NCBI GenBank assembly: GCA_963787375.1
Contig: CAWBCR010000016.1
Coordinates: 124,001 to 188,000, forward strand
From: CAWBCR01 sp963787375
GTDB lineage: Bacteria > Chloroflexota > Anaerolineae > Aggregatilineales > UBA3940
Reading direction: 5' to 3'
DNA: 64,000 nt
Part shown: positions 40,396 to 49,816 of the stretch, piece by piece
Numbering within the stretch: position 1 is the stretch's first letter
Layout of the letters: each line of letters begins with the position of its first letter
Notes under the pieces: model-generated
What the model saw: the letters and a program-made list of their open reading frames with translations, nothing else
Database searches by the model: none
Told to the model about the DNA's origin: nothing
Made by a program: the position numbers and the translations under genes

Positions 40396-40901
40396 GCATC
40401 CAGCACACCCCTGCCTTTGAGCCCGAGATCACCGCCTTTTACTGCATCTTCTGCGGCTACATGGCCGCCGACACAGCCGGCGCGGGCGATCCAGTACCCG
40501 GCCAACGTCAAGTTCGTGCGGCTGCCGTGCACCGGCAAAACCGACATCCGCTACCTGCTGGAAGCCTTCGAGCAGGGGGCGGATGGCGTATACGTCGTGG
40601 CCTGCCCGATGGGCAACTGCCACCACGTGCGCGGCAACGAGCGTGGCTGGCCCGCCTCAAGCGGGCCAGGCACATCCTGGACGAGATCGGCATCGGCGGC
40701 GAGCGGCTCGACATGTTCTTCATGTCGGGCAGCCAGGCTCACGCCTTCGCCATGGCAGCCCAGACGATGACCGAGCGCATCCGTGAGCTGGGGCCGAACC
40801 CGCTCAAGCTGGTGGCCCGCCCCGGCGAGGTGGCCGACGTTTCTGAGCCCGACCTGGAAGACGAAGTCGGCTGGCGGGGGCGCAAGCCCCGCCAGGACTG
40901 A
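40392..40901 (+). CDS. mvhD: MvhD1: [2Fe-2S] electron-transfer subunit (one frame break)
   Basis: MvhD/FrhD-like protein of about 169 residues that hands electrons to HdrA. The five conserved Cys are visible: YCIFCGYMAADTAG, LPCTGKTD, and VVACPMGNCHHVRGNERG. A base slip near 40490 separates the N-terminal 30 residues from QYPANVKFVRLPC. The C-terminal tail after LVARPGEVADVSEPD is longer than in the second copy. It begins in the same observed frame as the end of HdrA1 without an intervening stop, so either an ATGA overlap or a genuine HdrA-MvhD fusion (known in some methanogens) is possible. Confidence 0.82.
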   Translation: MSIQHTPAFEPEITAFYCIFCGYMAADTAGAGDPVPGQRQVRAAAVHRQNRHPLPAGSLRAGGGWRIRRGLPDGQLPPRARQRAWLARLKRARHILDEIGIGGERLDMFFMSGSQAHAFAMAAQTMTERIRELGPNPLKLVARPGEVADVSEPDLEDEVGWRGRKPRQD

Positions 40902-40911
40902 AGGATCAGCT

Positions 40912-43900
40912 ATGGGTGGCAAGGGCAGCGGCAACAATGGAAATCAGCCAACCGGCGCGGTGATGGTCGTGGGCGGCGGTATCGCCGGCATGCAGGCCTC
41001 GCTGGACCTGGCCGAGCAGGGCTTCAAGGTGTACCTGGTCGAGAAGCAGTCGGCCATCGGCGGCAAAATGGCCCAGCTCGACAAGACCTTCCCCACCAAC
41101 GACTGCGCCATGTGCACCATCTCGCCGCGGCTGGTCGATACGGGCCGCCATCCTAACATCGAGATTTTGACGCAGACCGATGTCCTCGACGTGACAGGCG
41201 AGGCGGGCGACTTCACCGTGCGCGTGCGCCGCGAGCCGCGCTACATCGACGTCGACAAGTGCGTGGCCTGCGGCGACTGCGTGCAAGTGTGCCCGGTGAT
41301 CGTGCCCGACCGTTTCAACGAGGGATTGTCCCCGCGCCATGCCGTCTATAAGCTGTACCCGCAGGCAGTGCCCAACGCCTTCGCCATCGAGAAGCGCGGC
41401 ATCGCGCCCTGCCGCGACGCCTGCCCGGCGGGCCAGCGGGCGCAGGGCTACATTGCGCTGATCCGCGAGGGCCGCTGGAGCGACGCGCTGCGCGTGATCA
41501 AGATGGATAACCCCTTCCCCGGTATCTGCGGGCGCATCTGCAATCATCGCTGCGAAACCGCCTGCAATCGCGGGCTGGTCGACGAGCCGATCAACATCCG
41601 CGCGCTCAAGCGCTTTGTGACTGATAAAGTCTACGCCGAGCCGCGCCCGCCGGTCGAGCCGGTTGACCGCACCCGTGACGAGCACATCGCGATCATCGGG
41701 GCCGGGCCGTGCGGCCTGACCGCCGCGCAGGACCTGGTCCGCGCCGGCTACGGCGTGACGGTCTTCGAGGCGATGCCGGTGGCGGGCGGGATGCTGCGCC
41801 TGGGCGTGCCGGAGTACCGCTTGCCGACCGACATCATCGAGCGCGAGGTGCAGGACATCGTCGATCTGGGCGTCGACCTGCGGCTGAACACGCGCGTCGA
41901 CAACCTGGATGACATCTTCGAAGCGGGCTTCGACGCGGTGTTGATCTCCGTCGGCGCGCACGAGGGCATCCGCCTGCCCATTCCCGGCGCGAACCTGGAC
42001 GGTGTGCTGATCAACACGCATTTCCTGCGCGACGTGCGGCTGGGCAAATACGAGAACGGTGCAGCCGACGCCCCACCGCTGGGCCAGCGCGTGCTGGTGC
42101 TGGGCGGCGGCAACGTCGCTATCGACTGCGCGCGTTCAGCGGTGCGTCTGGGTCGCGAGGTGCACATGGCCTGCCTGGAGGGCCACGACGTGATGCCCGC
42201 CCACGCCTGGGAGGTGGAGGCAGCCGAGGCCGAAGGCGTGGTGATCCACGCCGCGCGCTCATTTGAGCAGATCGTCGGCGACGGCAGCGGCCATGTAGCA
42301 GGCGTGGAGTGCATGGACGTGGCGTCTTTCAGCTTCGACGAAGTCGGGACGGCTGCACGTTGAAAAAGTGCCCGGCTCGGAGCACACCCTCGAATGCGAT
42401 ACGGTGATCTTCTCCGTCGGGCAGCGCGCCGGTCTGGCCTTCATCCCCGACGACGCTGGGGTGGGCGTGATGGGCGGCAGCCGCATCGCCGTGAACCCCA
42501 ACACCCTGTCGGCCACCCGCGAGGGCGTGTTCGCCGCCGGCGATAGCGTATCAGGCACGGCCTTTGTGATCGAGGCGGTCGCCAGCGGCCACACCGCCGC
42601 GCGCTCGATCCTGCGCTATTTGCAGGGTGAGCACCTGGAGCCGCCGCACAAGCCGGAACTTCCGGTGGTGCACCTGAGCCAGGAGGAGATCGCGGAGCGC
42701 ATTGCGCGCGGGGAGATCCACCTGCAGCCGCGCGTGCCGATGCCTGAGCTGTCCGTCGCGCGAGCGCGTCAGCAACTTCGCCGAGGTCGAGGGTGGCTAC
42801 GACGATGAAGTCGGCGCAGCGCGAGGCGGCCCGCTGCCTGGCGTGCGGTATCTGCTCGGAGTGTATGTCGTGTACGTTTGCCTGCGGGCGTGACGCCATC
42901 GACCACGACATGGCCCCGCTTGAGGAGAAGATTGAGGTCGGCGCGCTGATCCTGGCCCCCGGCTATCAGGTGTATCACGCCGAACTGTCCGAGGAATACG
43001 GCTTCGGGCGTTTCCCCAACGTGATCACGTCGCTCCAGTTTGAGCGGATGTTGTCGGCCTCCGGCCCGACAATGGGCCACGTGCAGCGCCCCTCTGACAG
43101 CGAGCCGCCAAAACGTATCGCCTTCCTGCAATGCGTTGGCTCGCGCGATCAGAGCCACGATTACTGCTCGGCAGTGTGCTGCATGTACGCCACCAAAGAG
43201 GCGATGATGGCCAAGGAGCACGAGCTCCGACCTGGACATCCACGTTTTCATGATGGACATGCGCGCCTTCTCGAAAGGCTACTGGAGCTATTTCGAGCGC
43301 GCCCGCGAGCGTTACGGCGTGCAGTACACGCGCTGCCGCATCAGCGCCTTGCACGAAGACCCGGACACCCACGAGCTGATCGTGCGTTACCAGGACGAGG
43401 ACGGACAGCCGCCCACGACGAGACGTTCGACATGGTCGTGCTGTCGGTGGGCATGGAGATCAGCGAACCGGTGCGGGACGCTGGGCCGGCGGTTGGGCGA
43501 TCGAGCTGGACGAGTACGGCTTCTGCCATACCGTGCAGTTTAACCCGCTGGAAACCAGCCGTCCCGGGATTTATGCCGTCGGGCCCGTTCCGCGAGCCGA
43601 AAGACATCCCCGAATCGGTCATCGAGGCGAGCGGGGCGGCAGCTGCGGCGGCGGCGCGTCTCGGCCCGTCGCGCTTCACGCTGACCACGACCGGCCGGAG
43701 TATCCGCCCGAGCGCGACGTCAGCGGCGAAGGAGCGCGCATCGGCGTGTTCGTTTGCCACTGCGGCTCGAACATCGGCGGCTATCTCGACGTGCCCGGCG
43801 TGGCCGAGTACGCCAGGCTCGCTGCCGAGCGTGGTCCACGCCGAAGTCGAACCTGTACACCTGCTCGCAGGACAGCATCAAGCGCATCGCCGAGCAGGTC

Positions 43901-45466
43901 CGCGAGCACAACCTGAACCGGGTTGTGGTCGCCTGCTGCACGCCACTGACGCACCAGCCGCTGTTCCAGGATTGCATCCACAACGCCGGGCTGAACCCGT
44001 ACCTGTTTGAGATGGCGAACATCCGCAACCAGTGCTCGTGGGTGCATTCCAAGGACTGGGATGCGGCGACCGCCAAAGCCAAAGACCTGGTGCGCATGGC
44101 CGCCGCGCGCGCCGGCAAGCTCGAAGCGCAGCACACGATTGACATGGCCGTCCAACAGGCGGCGCTGGTGGTCGGTGGTGGCGCTGCCGGCATGACGGCG
44201 GCCCTGTCGCTGGCCGGGCAGGGCTTCCCGCGCATCTCGTCGAGCGCGAAGACGCGCTGGGCGGCAACCTGCGCCGCGTGTTCATCGCCTCCGACGGTAA
44301 CCGCGACCCGCAGCACATCCTCGGCGAGCTTATGGAGCAGGTCGAGGCCAGCCCGCTGATTGACGTGCACCTGCGCAGCCGCGTGGTCGCGTCCAGCGGG
44401 TTCATGGGCAACTTCACCAGCGTCATCCAGCAGGCGGACGGCCAGCGTGTCGAGGTACGCGCACGGCGCGACGATCCTGGCGACCGGCGCGCAGGAATAT
44501 CGCGGCTCCGAGTATGGCTACGGGACCGATCCGCGCATTCTGACCCAGCAGGAATTCGAGGCGCGGCTGGCCGCCGGCGGCGATCTGCCCGCTTCGGTGG
44601 TGATGGTCCAGTGCGTCGGCCCGGCGGCGCAGTTCTGCAGCCGCATTTGCTGCACGGTGGCGCTCAAGAACGCGCTGGCGCTCAAGGCGCAAAGCCCGAT
44701 GCGCAGGTGATGATCCTGTACCGCGACATTCGCACGTACGGCTTCAAGGAGCGGCTGTACACCGACGCCCGCGGCGGGCGTGATCTTCGTGCGCTACGAG
44801 GAGGGCGACCACCGCGCCAACAGTCGACAGCAACGGCCGGCTGAGCCGTGCGGCGTGGGACCCGCTGCTTCGGCGGTCTATGCTCCTTGAGCCGGACTGC
44901 TGGTGCTGAGCATGCCGGTCGTCCCGCATGAGGATGCCCACGCTGTATCGAAGGCTGTTCAAGGCCAACCTCGACGCCGACGGCTTTTTCCTGGAGGCGC
45001 ACGTCAAGCTGCGCCCGGTCGATTTCGCCTCCGACGGCATATTTATGGCTGGCATGGCGCATTATCCCAAGCTGCTCGACGAGACGCATGATCCAGGCGC
45101 GGGCCGCTGCCGCGCGCGCGGCGCGCGTGCTCAGCCGCGAAGTGCTGACCGCCGGCGGGCGCGTGGCGGTGGTCGACGAAGTCGAAGTGCACCGGCTGCC
45201 TGACCTGCGTGCGGGTGTGCCCCTTCGAAGTGCCGCGCATCCAGCCCAACCTGACCGGCGTGGGCAGCATCATGGGCGCAGCGCACATCGAGGCGGCGGT
45301 CTGCCAGGGCTGCGGCACCTGCGCCGCGGAGTGTCCGGCGCAGGCCATCCAGTTGATGCATTACACCGACGCCCAGATGCAGGCCAAAGTCGACGCGTTA
45401 TTTGCCGCCCCCGATGGTTACGTGCCGCTCGATGCCATCACCATGCCTGACGGAGGGCCAGATTGA
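40912..45466 (+). CDS. hdrA: HdrA2: HdrA-like flavoprotein with NfnB/GltD-type insert (many frame breaks)
   Basis: About 1517 residues. (1) HdrA N-part: MVVGGGIAGMQASLDLAEQG, IGGKMAQLDKTFPTNDCAMC, CVACGDCVQVCP. (2) About residues 165-560, an insert like GltD/NfnB: CRDACPAGQRAQGYIALI, NPFPGICGRICNHRCETACNR, IIGAGPCGLTAAQDLVRAGY (FAD), VLGGGNVAIDCARSAVRLG (NAD(P)H) and GVFAAGDSVSG. (3) HdrA core: CLACGICSECMSCTFACG, FLQCVGSRDQSHDYCSAVCC. (4) A second HdrA unit: VVGGGAAGMTAALSLAGQG, MVQCVGPAAQFCSRICC, GMAHYPKLLDE, and CTGCLTCVRVCP plus CQGCGTCAAECP. The first 1.4 kb is clean; breaks run from about 42350 onward. Start ATG 40912 follows AAGGA. The TGA overlaps the next ATG. Confidence 0.85.
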
Positions 45467-45918
45467 TGGACTTAAGTGACGGGCTGAACATCATTGCGTA
45501 CTGCTGCGAGCACTGCGCCTATGCTGCCGCCGATCTGGCCGGCGGGCTGCGCATGCAGTACTCGCCGGCGATTAAGAGTCGTGCAGTTGCCCTGCACCGG
45601 CAGGATCGACGTGCTGGTGGTGCTGCACGCCTTCGAGAAAGGCGTTGACGGCGTGTTTGTCGCCGGTTGACTGCCCGGCGACTGCCATTACCTGGAAGGT
45701 AATACCAACGCCAAACGCCGGGTAGGACGCATCAAGACGCTGCTTGAGCAGATCGGGCTTGAGCCGGAGCGGGTGCGAGATGTTCAACATGTCGGCTGCG
45801 ATGGCCGGGCAGTTTGTCGCCGCGGCCAGGAGATGACCGGGCAGATCGCACAGACCTGGGGCCCAACCCTCTGCGCATCCCGATCGACCGTCACACGCAA
45901 GCGGAGCGCGGAGAATGA
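45466..45918 (+). CDS. mvhD: MvhD2: second [2Fe-2S] electron-transfer subunit (frame breaks)
   Basis: About 150 residues after bridging. Cys pattern of MvhD: YCCEHCAYAAADLAGGLRMQ, LPCTGRIDVLVVLHAFEKG, and a GC..GDCHYLEGNTNAKRR block. Breaks near 45585 and 45665-45670. It ends at TGA 45916-45918 after THQ-type tail ...QAERGE. Start ATG 45466 overlaps the HdrA2 stop (TGATG). It is closer to the canonical MvhD sequence than MvhD1, so the two copies probably serve the two HdrA subunits separately (inference). Confidence 0.83.
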
Positions 45919-45922
45919 GCTT

Positions 45923-46608
45923 ATGATTGTCGCCGAACAGAAACACTCTGGACGAAATCAAAACGCTGATCGGCAGATGCCGAGAAGGTGCTGGTCGTCG
46001 GCTGCGGCACCTGCGTGACGGTGTGTTTCGCCGGTGGCGCGCGTGAGGCGGCGATTGTCTCGGCGTCGCTGCGCATGGCGTCCAAACTCGACGGAGACGA
46101 AAAAGCCGTGACCGACGCCACCGTCCAGCGCCAATGTGAATGGGAATACCTGGACGAGATCGCGCGAACAGGTCAGCGCGGCGGATATCATCCTGTCGCT
46201 GGGCTGCGGGATCGGCGTGCAGGCTATCGCGGAGCACTTCCCGGACAAGTGGGTCGTGCCCGGCCTCAACACGAGTTTCCTGGGTCTGCCCACCGAACAG
46301 GGTATCTGGGCGGAGCGCTGCGCGGCCTGCGGCGACTGCGTCCTGGGCATTACCGGCGGCATCTGCCCGATTGCGCGCTGCTCCAAGTCGCTGCTGAACG
46401 GGCCGTGCGGCGGATCGGAGGATGGACACTGCGAGATCAACGCCGATATTCAGTGCGCCTGGCAGTTGATCTACGACCGGCTGAGCAGCATGGGCAAGCT
46501 GGACGTGCTGTTTGCAGCTCCAGCCGCCGAAAAACTGGCGCACGTCACGCGACGGCGGCCCGCGCAAGATCGTGCGCGACCGACCTGCGGCTGTCGGAGG
46601 AGGAATGA
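45923..46608 (+). CDS. metV: MetV: zinc/Fe-S subunit of methylenetetrahydrofolate reductase (frame breaks)
   Basis: MTHFR C-terminal-domain family protein of about 228 residues, required with MetF in acetogen-type reductases. Seen: VLVVGCGTCVTVCFAGGARE near the N-terminus, ILSLGCGIGVQAIAEHFP, PGLNTSFLGLP, and the Cys-rich block CAACGDCVLGITGGICPIAR followed by CSKSLLNGPCGGS. Breaks near 45953, 45977 and 46167. It ends ..LRLSEEE at TGA 46606-46608, overlapping the metF ribosome site and start. Start ATG 45923 is 5 bp after mvhD2. The Fe-S clusters probably link MetF to the Hdr subunits. Confidence 0.85.
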
Positions 46609-46610
46609 TG

Positions 46611-47658
46611 ATGGTCGCAGCAAGCGAGCAGCAACGGGTATCTGGCCGGGTCCAACCTGGAGCGCGTGCTCCGCGCGGGGCACTTCGCCGTGACCGGAGA
46701 ACTCGGCCCGCCCCAGAACGCGGACGGCGCGGTGATCCGCCAAAAAGCCGCCCTGCTGAGGGGGAACTGCGACGCGGTCAACATCACCGATAACCAGACG
46801 GCGATCGTGCGCATGTCCAGCATCGGCGCGGGCGACGATTGTGGTGCAGGAAGGGCTGGAGCCGATCATCCAGATGACCTGCCGCGACCGCAACCGGCTG
46901 GCCATCCAGAGCGATCTGCTGGGCGCGTATGCGCTGGGCATCCGCAACCTGCTGTGCCTGTCCGGCGATCACCAGACCTTCGGCAACCATCCCACCGCCA
47001 AGAATGTGTTCGACATGGACTCGATCCAGTTGGTGCACATGGTCGCCGCCATGCGCGACGAGCGCATGTTTCCAGTGCGGCGACAGTTCAAGGGTCAGGA
47101 GCCGCGCTTCTTCGTCGGGGCGGCGTCCGCGCCCTTCGCCGGCCCGGTCGACTTCCGCCCGTACCGCCTCGCCAAGAAAGCCCAGGCGGGCGCGAACTTC
47201 GTCCAGACGCAGCTTGATTTACGACGTGGACGCTTTCAAAGCCGTTACATGGAAAAGGTGCGCAGCCTGGGCGTGCACGAGCAGGTGTACATCCTGGCCG
47301 GGGTCGGGCCGCTCAAGAGCCCCGGCATGGCGCGCTATATGAAGAACAGCGTGCCCGGTATCCTGGTGCCCGGACGCGTTGATCGAGCGCATGGAGGCGG
47401 CAGGCGCGCCGTGGGCCGGAAAGTCAAAGGATGAGCTGACCAAAGAAGACAAAAAGGCCCGCTCCGGCGGCGTGGAAGGACGGAAGGCATCAAAATCTGC
47501 ATCGAGTTGGTGCAGCAGCTTCGCGAGATCAAGGGCGTGGCCGGGGCGCACATCATGGCGATCGAATGGGAAGAGGCCGTAAAGCCCATCGCCGAGGGCG
47601 CTGGCCTGCTGCCGCGCCCGGTCATCGAAGGCCGGCAGCCGTGTCAGGAGGTGGCTGA
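46611..47658 (+). CDS. metF: MetF: methylenetetrahydrofolate reductase (frame breaks)
   Basis: Flavin-dependent reduction of 5,10-methylene-THF to 5-methyl-THF, the last C1 step of the methyl branch of the Wood-Ljungdahl pathway. TIM barrel of about 348 residues: VTGELGPPQNADG, DAVNITDNQTAIVRMSS (catalytic acid region), IIQMTCRDRNRLAIQSDL, LCLSGDHQTFGNHPTAK, FFVGAASAPFAGP and KAQAGANFVQTQLIYDVDAF. Breaks near 46632, 46836, 47070, 47220, 47375 and 47480. The end is assigned to TGA 47656-47658, which requires one missing base near 47631 and gives a TGATG overlap with the next gene. Start is ATG 46611 (or 46608) after GGAGGAGG. Confidence 0.88.
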
Positions 47659-49092
47659 TGGACGACTTCTCGACGACCAGCAGCGGACGCATGTCGATCA
47701 CGCCGGACTCTCGCCCGGCGCGTGCAGGACGAGTTGGGTGAGAACGTCTACCTGTGCTACCAGTGCGTCAAATGCACCAGCGGCTGCCCGGTCGGTCGAG
47801 TTTTTCGACTGGCAGCCTAACCAGATCATGCGTGCGCTCCAGCTCGGGCAGGAAGACATCGCCCTGCACTCGAAGACGCCCTGGCTGTGCGCATGCTGCC
47901 AGACGTGCACGACGCGCTGCCCCCAGGGGTTGGACATCGCCGCCATCATGGAATTCCTGACGCGTGAGGCGCTGGCGCAGGGCATCAAACCGGCGGTGCC
48001 GGAGATCAATCTTCAACGAGGCGTTCATGCGCGAGGTGCGGCTGTGGGGCCGCGCCTACGAGTTGGGCCTGATGGCCGAGATGAAGCTGCGCACTGCGCG
48101 ATCTCATGGGCGATATGGACCTGGGCATGAGGATGATCGCCCGCAGATAAGCTGGCCTTTCTACCCAAACGCGCCACGCGCCCGCCGCGTAAGGTCAAGC
48201 CGGTGGCCGGCGCGGCCCAGTCCATCGCCTACTATCCCGGCTGCTCGCTGCACTCCACGGCGCGCGGAGTTCGACGTGTCGACCCGCGCCGTGTGCGAGG
48301 TGCTGGAGCTGCCGCTCATCGAGCCGGATGGCTGGGTGTGCTGCGGCAGTTCGGCGGCCCATCGCGCCGATCCCGACGAGGCGCTGCGCCTGCCGCTCGA
48401 AAATCTGGCGCTGATCGAACAGAGCGGCTTCCGCGAGGTGACGATGCCATGTGCGGCGTGCTTCAATCGCCACAAGGCGGCGCTGCACGAGATCCGCCAT
48501 GATGGCCAGCGCAAGGCCGCGGCCAATAAGGCAATGGGCTACACCTACGGCGACACGGTGCACGTCAGCACGCTGATCGAGGCCTCCTCAAGCACATCGG
48601 GGCAGAGACGGTTTCCGGGAAAACCACCCGCCCCCTGACTGGGCTGAAAGTGGTATGCTACTACGGCTGCCTGCTGACCCGTCCGCCCGACGTGACAGAG
48701 GCCGAGCATCCGGAAAATCCGACCGACATGGACGAACTGATAGCCGCGCTTGGGCGCGGAGGTCGTGGACTGGTCTTACAAGACCGTCGTGCTGCGGCGC
48801 AGCGCACTCGCTCACCCGGCCGGATATCGTCCTCAAGTTGAGCAGCACGATCATCGATCACGCGCGCGATGCCGGGGCGGATGCTATCGCCGTCGCCTGC
48901 CCGCTGTGCCACATGAACCTTGACGGGCGACAGTTCCAGATGGGCCTGGAAAACCCAATGCCGGTGCTGTACTTCACTCAGTTAATGGCGCTGGCATTCG
49001 ATCTGCCGCACAAGGCCGCCGCGCTGAACAAAAACCTGGTCGATCCGCGCCCGCTGCTGCGCGATAAAGGGATTCTGGTCGAAGGCCGTTGA
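47658..49092 (+). CDS. HdrC-HdrB fusion (HdrD-like) (frame breaks)
   Basis: About 477 residues. The HdrC-like part (1-175) has two [4Fe-4S] sets, CYQCVKCTSGCP and CACCQTCTTRCPQGLDI. The HdrB-like part (about 185-477) carries two CCG domains: CSLHSTAREFD then GWVCCGSSAAH then MPCAAC, and CYYGCLLTRPPD then a second CCGAA then ACPLCHMN, which ligate the non-cubane [4Fe-4S] clusters. No stop separates the halves: KLAFLPKRATRPPRKVKP runs straight into SIAYYPGCSLHS in the same frame (48146-48230). This is the order of methanogen HdrD. Breaks near 47715, 47795, 48010, 48100, 48145, 48265, 48585 and 48760. It is the presumed sink for one electron branch. Confidence 0.82.
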
Positions 49093-49177
49093 TCGAGTGG
49101 AAGGAGGAAAGGCGTAAGCCGAGTTGACCTGACCGCGCGGGACCGCCGCCGCGCTCTGGCAAACGGGAGGGAACGCC

Positions 49178-49723
49178 ATGGTAGTCGCGGTCGATGTGCT
49201 GGACAGTGTCCTTGACGAGACGTGGCGGACGCTGTGTGACGCTTACGACGTCACAGCCGCCTTGCCGGATATGCGAACGTTGTTCGCGTATGCCGATCTG
49301 TTTAGTCCGTCCGAAGCGGCGGAAGCCGTGGTCGCCAGCATGCTGTTGGAGATTGTAGACAGCATCGGGCGGTTTTCACCATACTATAGGCTGCCATCAC
49401 GCGCATTCGGCCTGATCTCTGTGCGGGATACTGCCACCTGCCAGGTAAGCTGGATTCTGGCCCCGGATGGCGCGCAGCGCTGGCAGCACCTGTTGGAGTA
49501 TCTGGCCGATACGATACAGCGCAACAGCGCCGTGATCCAGGCCACGATGTTTGTCGACGGCCTGATGGACGAGCCGGTCGCGCGGGATGTGTGCGTGCTG
49601 GCTGCGTGCGAATGCGCGCCGCAGCGCACGATCCTCATCAACCGCCGCCTGCTGCGGCGCGGCGAGGTAATCTGTGGAAGCTGCCGGCATCCCTTCATGC
49701 CGGTTGATGGCATAGACGAGTAA
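49178..49723 (+). CDS. Uncharacterised protein with C-terminal Cys motifs
   Basis: 181 residues, not recognised. Mostly helical N-terminal two-thirds (DSVLDETWRTLCDAYDV, SEAAEAVVASMLLEIVD), then a beta-like stretch (ATCQVSWILAPDG), and a C-terminal part with CECAPQR and GEVICGSCRHPF that could bind zinc. No signal peptide, no membrane helix. Good ribosome site (GGGAGGG) and clean frame, unlike the genes just upstream. It lies 85 bp after hdrCB on the same strand and before a hairpin, so it is probably the last gene of the hdr-met transcript and may be an assembly or regulatory factor for it (inference). Confidence 0.65.
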   Translation: MVVAVDVLDSVLDETWRTLCDAYDVTAALPDMRTLFAYADLFSPSEAAEAVVASMLLEIVDSIGRFSPYYRLPSRAFGLISVRDTATCQVSWILAPDGAQRWQHLLEYLADTIQRNSAVIQATMFVDGLMDEPVARDVCVLAACECAPQRTILINRRLLRRGEVICGSCRHPFMPVDGIDE

Positions 49724-49735
49724 CGCAGCCGGGCA

Positions 49736-49758
49736 GCCGCAAGGTCACCCCTTGCGGC
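49736..49758. terminator. Hairpin between convergent genes
   Basis: GCCGCAAGG / CCTTGCGGC, 9-bp stem with a 5-base loop. It lies between the unknown gene and rtcB; no T-run, so moderate confidence. Confidence 0.55.
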
Positions 49759-49816
49759 CCGATCCGCCTGCAAGCCGTTCCCCGGCATGGACGGCCCGCG
49801 AGGCCGCCCATCGCGA

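Noticed and set aside
37700..48800. Programmed ribosomal frameshifting in the hdr genes
   Set aside because: Too many sites, no shared slippery heptamer or downstream structure, and similar slips occur in unrelated genes.
37196..49092. Sulfur-oxidising (sHdr) or methanogen heterodisulfide reductase system
   Set aside because: MetV and MetF are embedded in the cluster and no lipoate-binding, DsrE or F420/hydrogenase genes are present.
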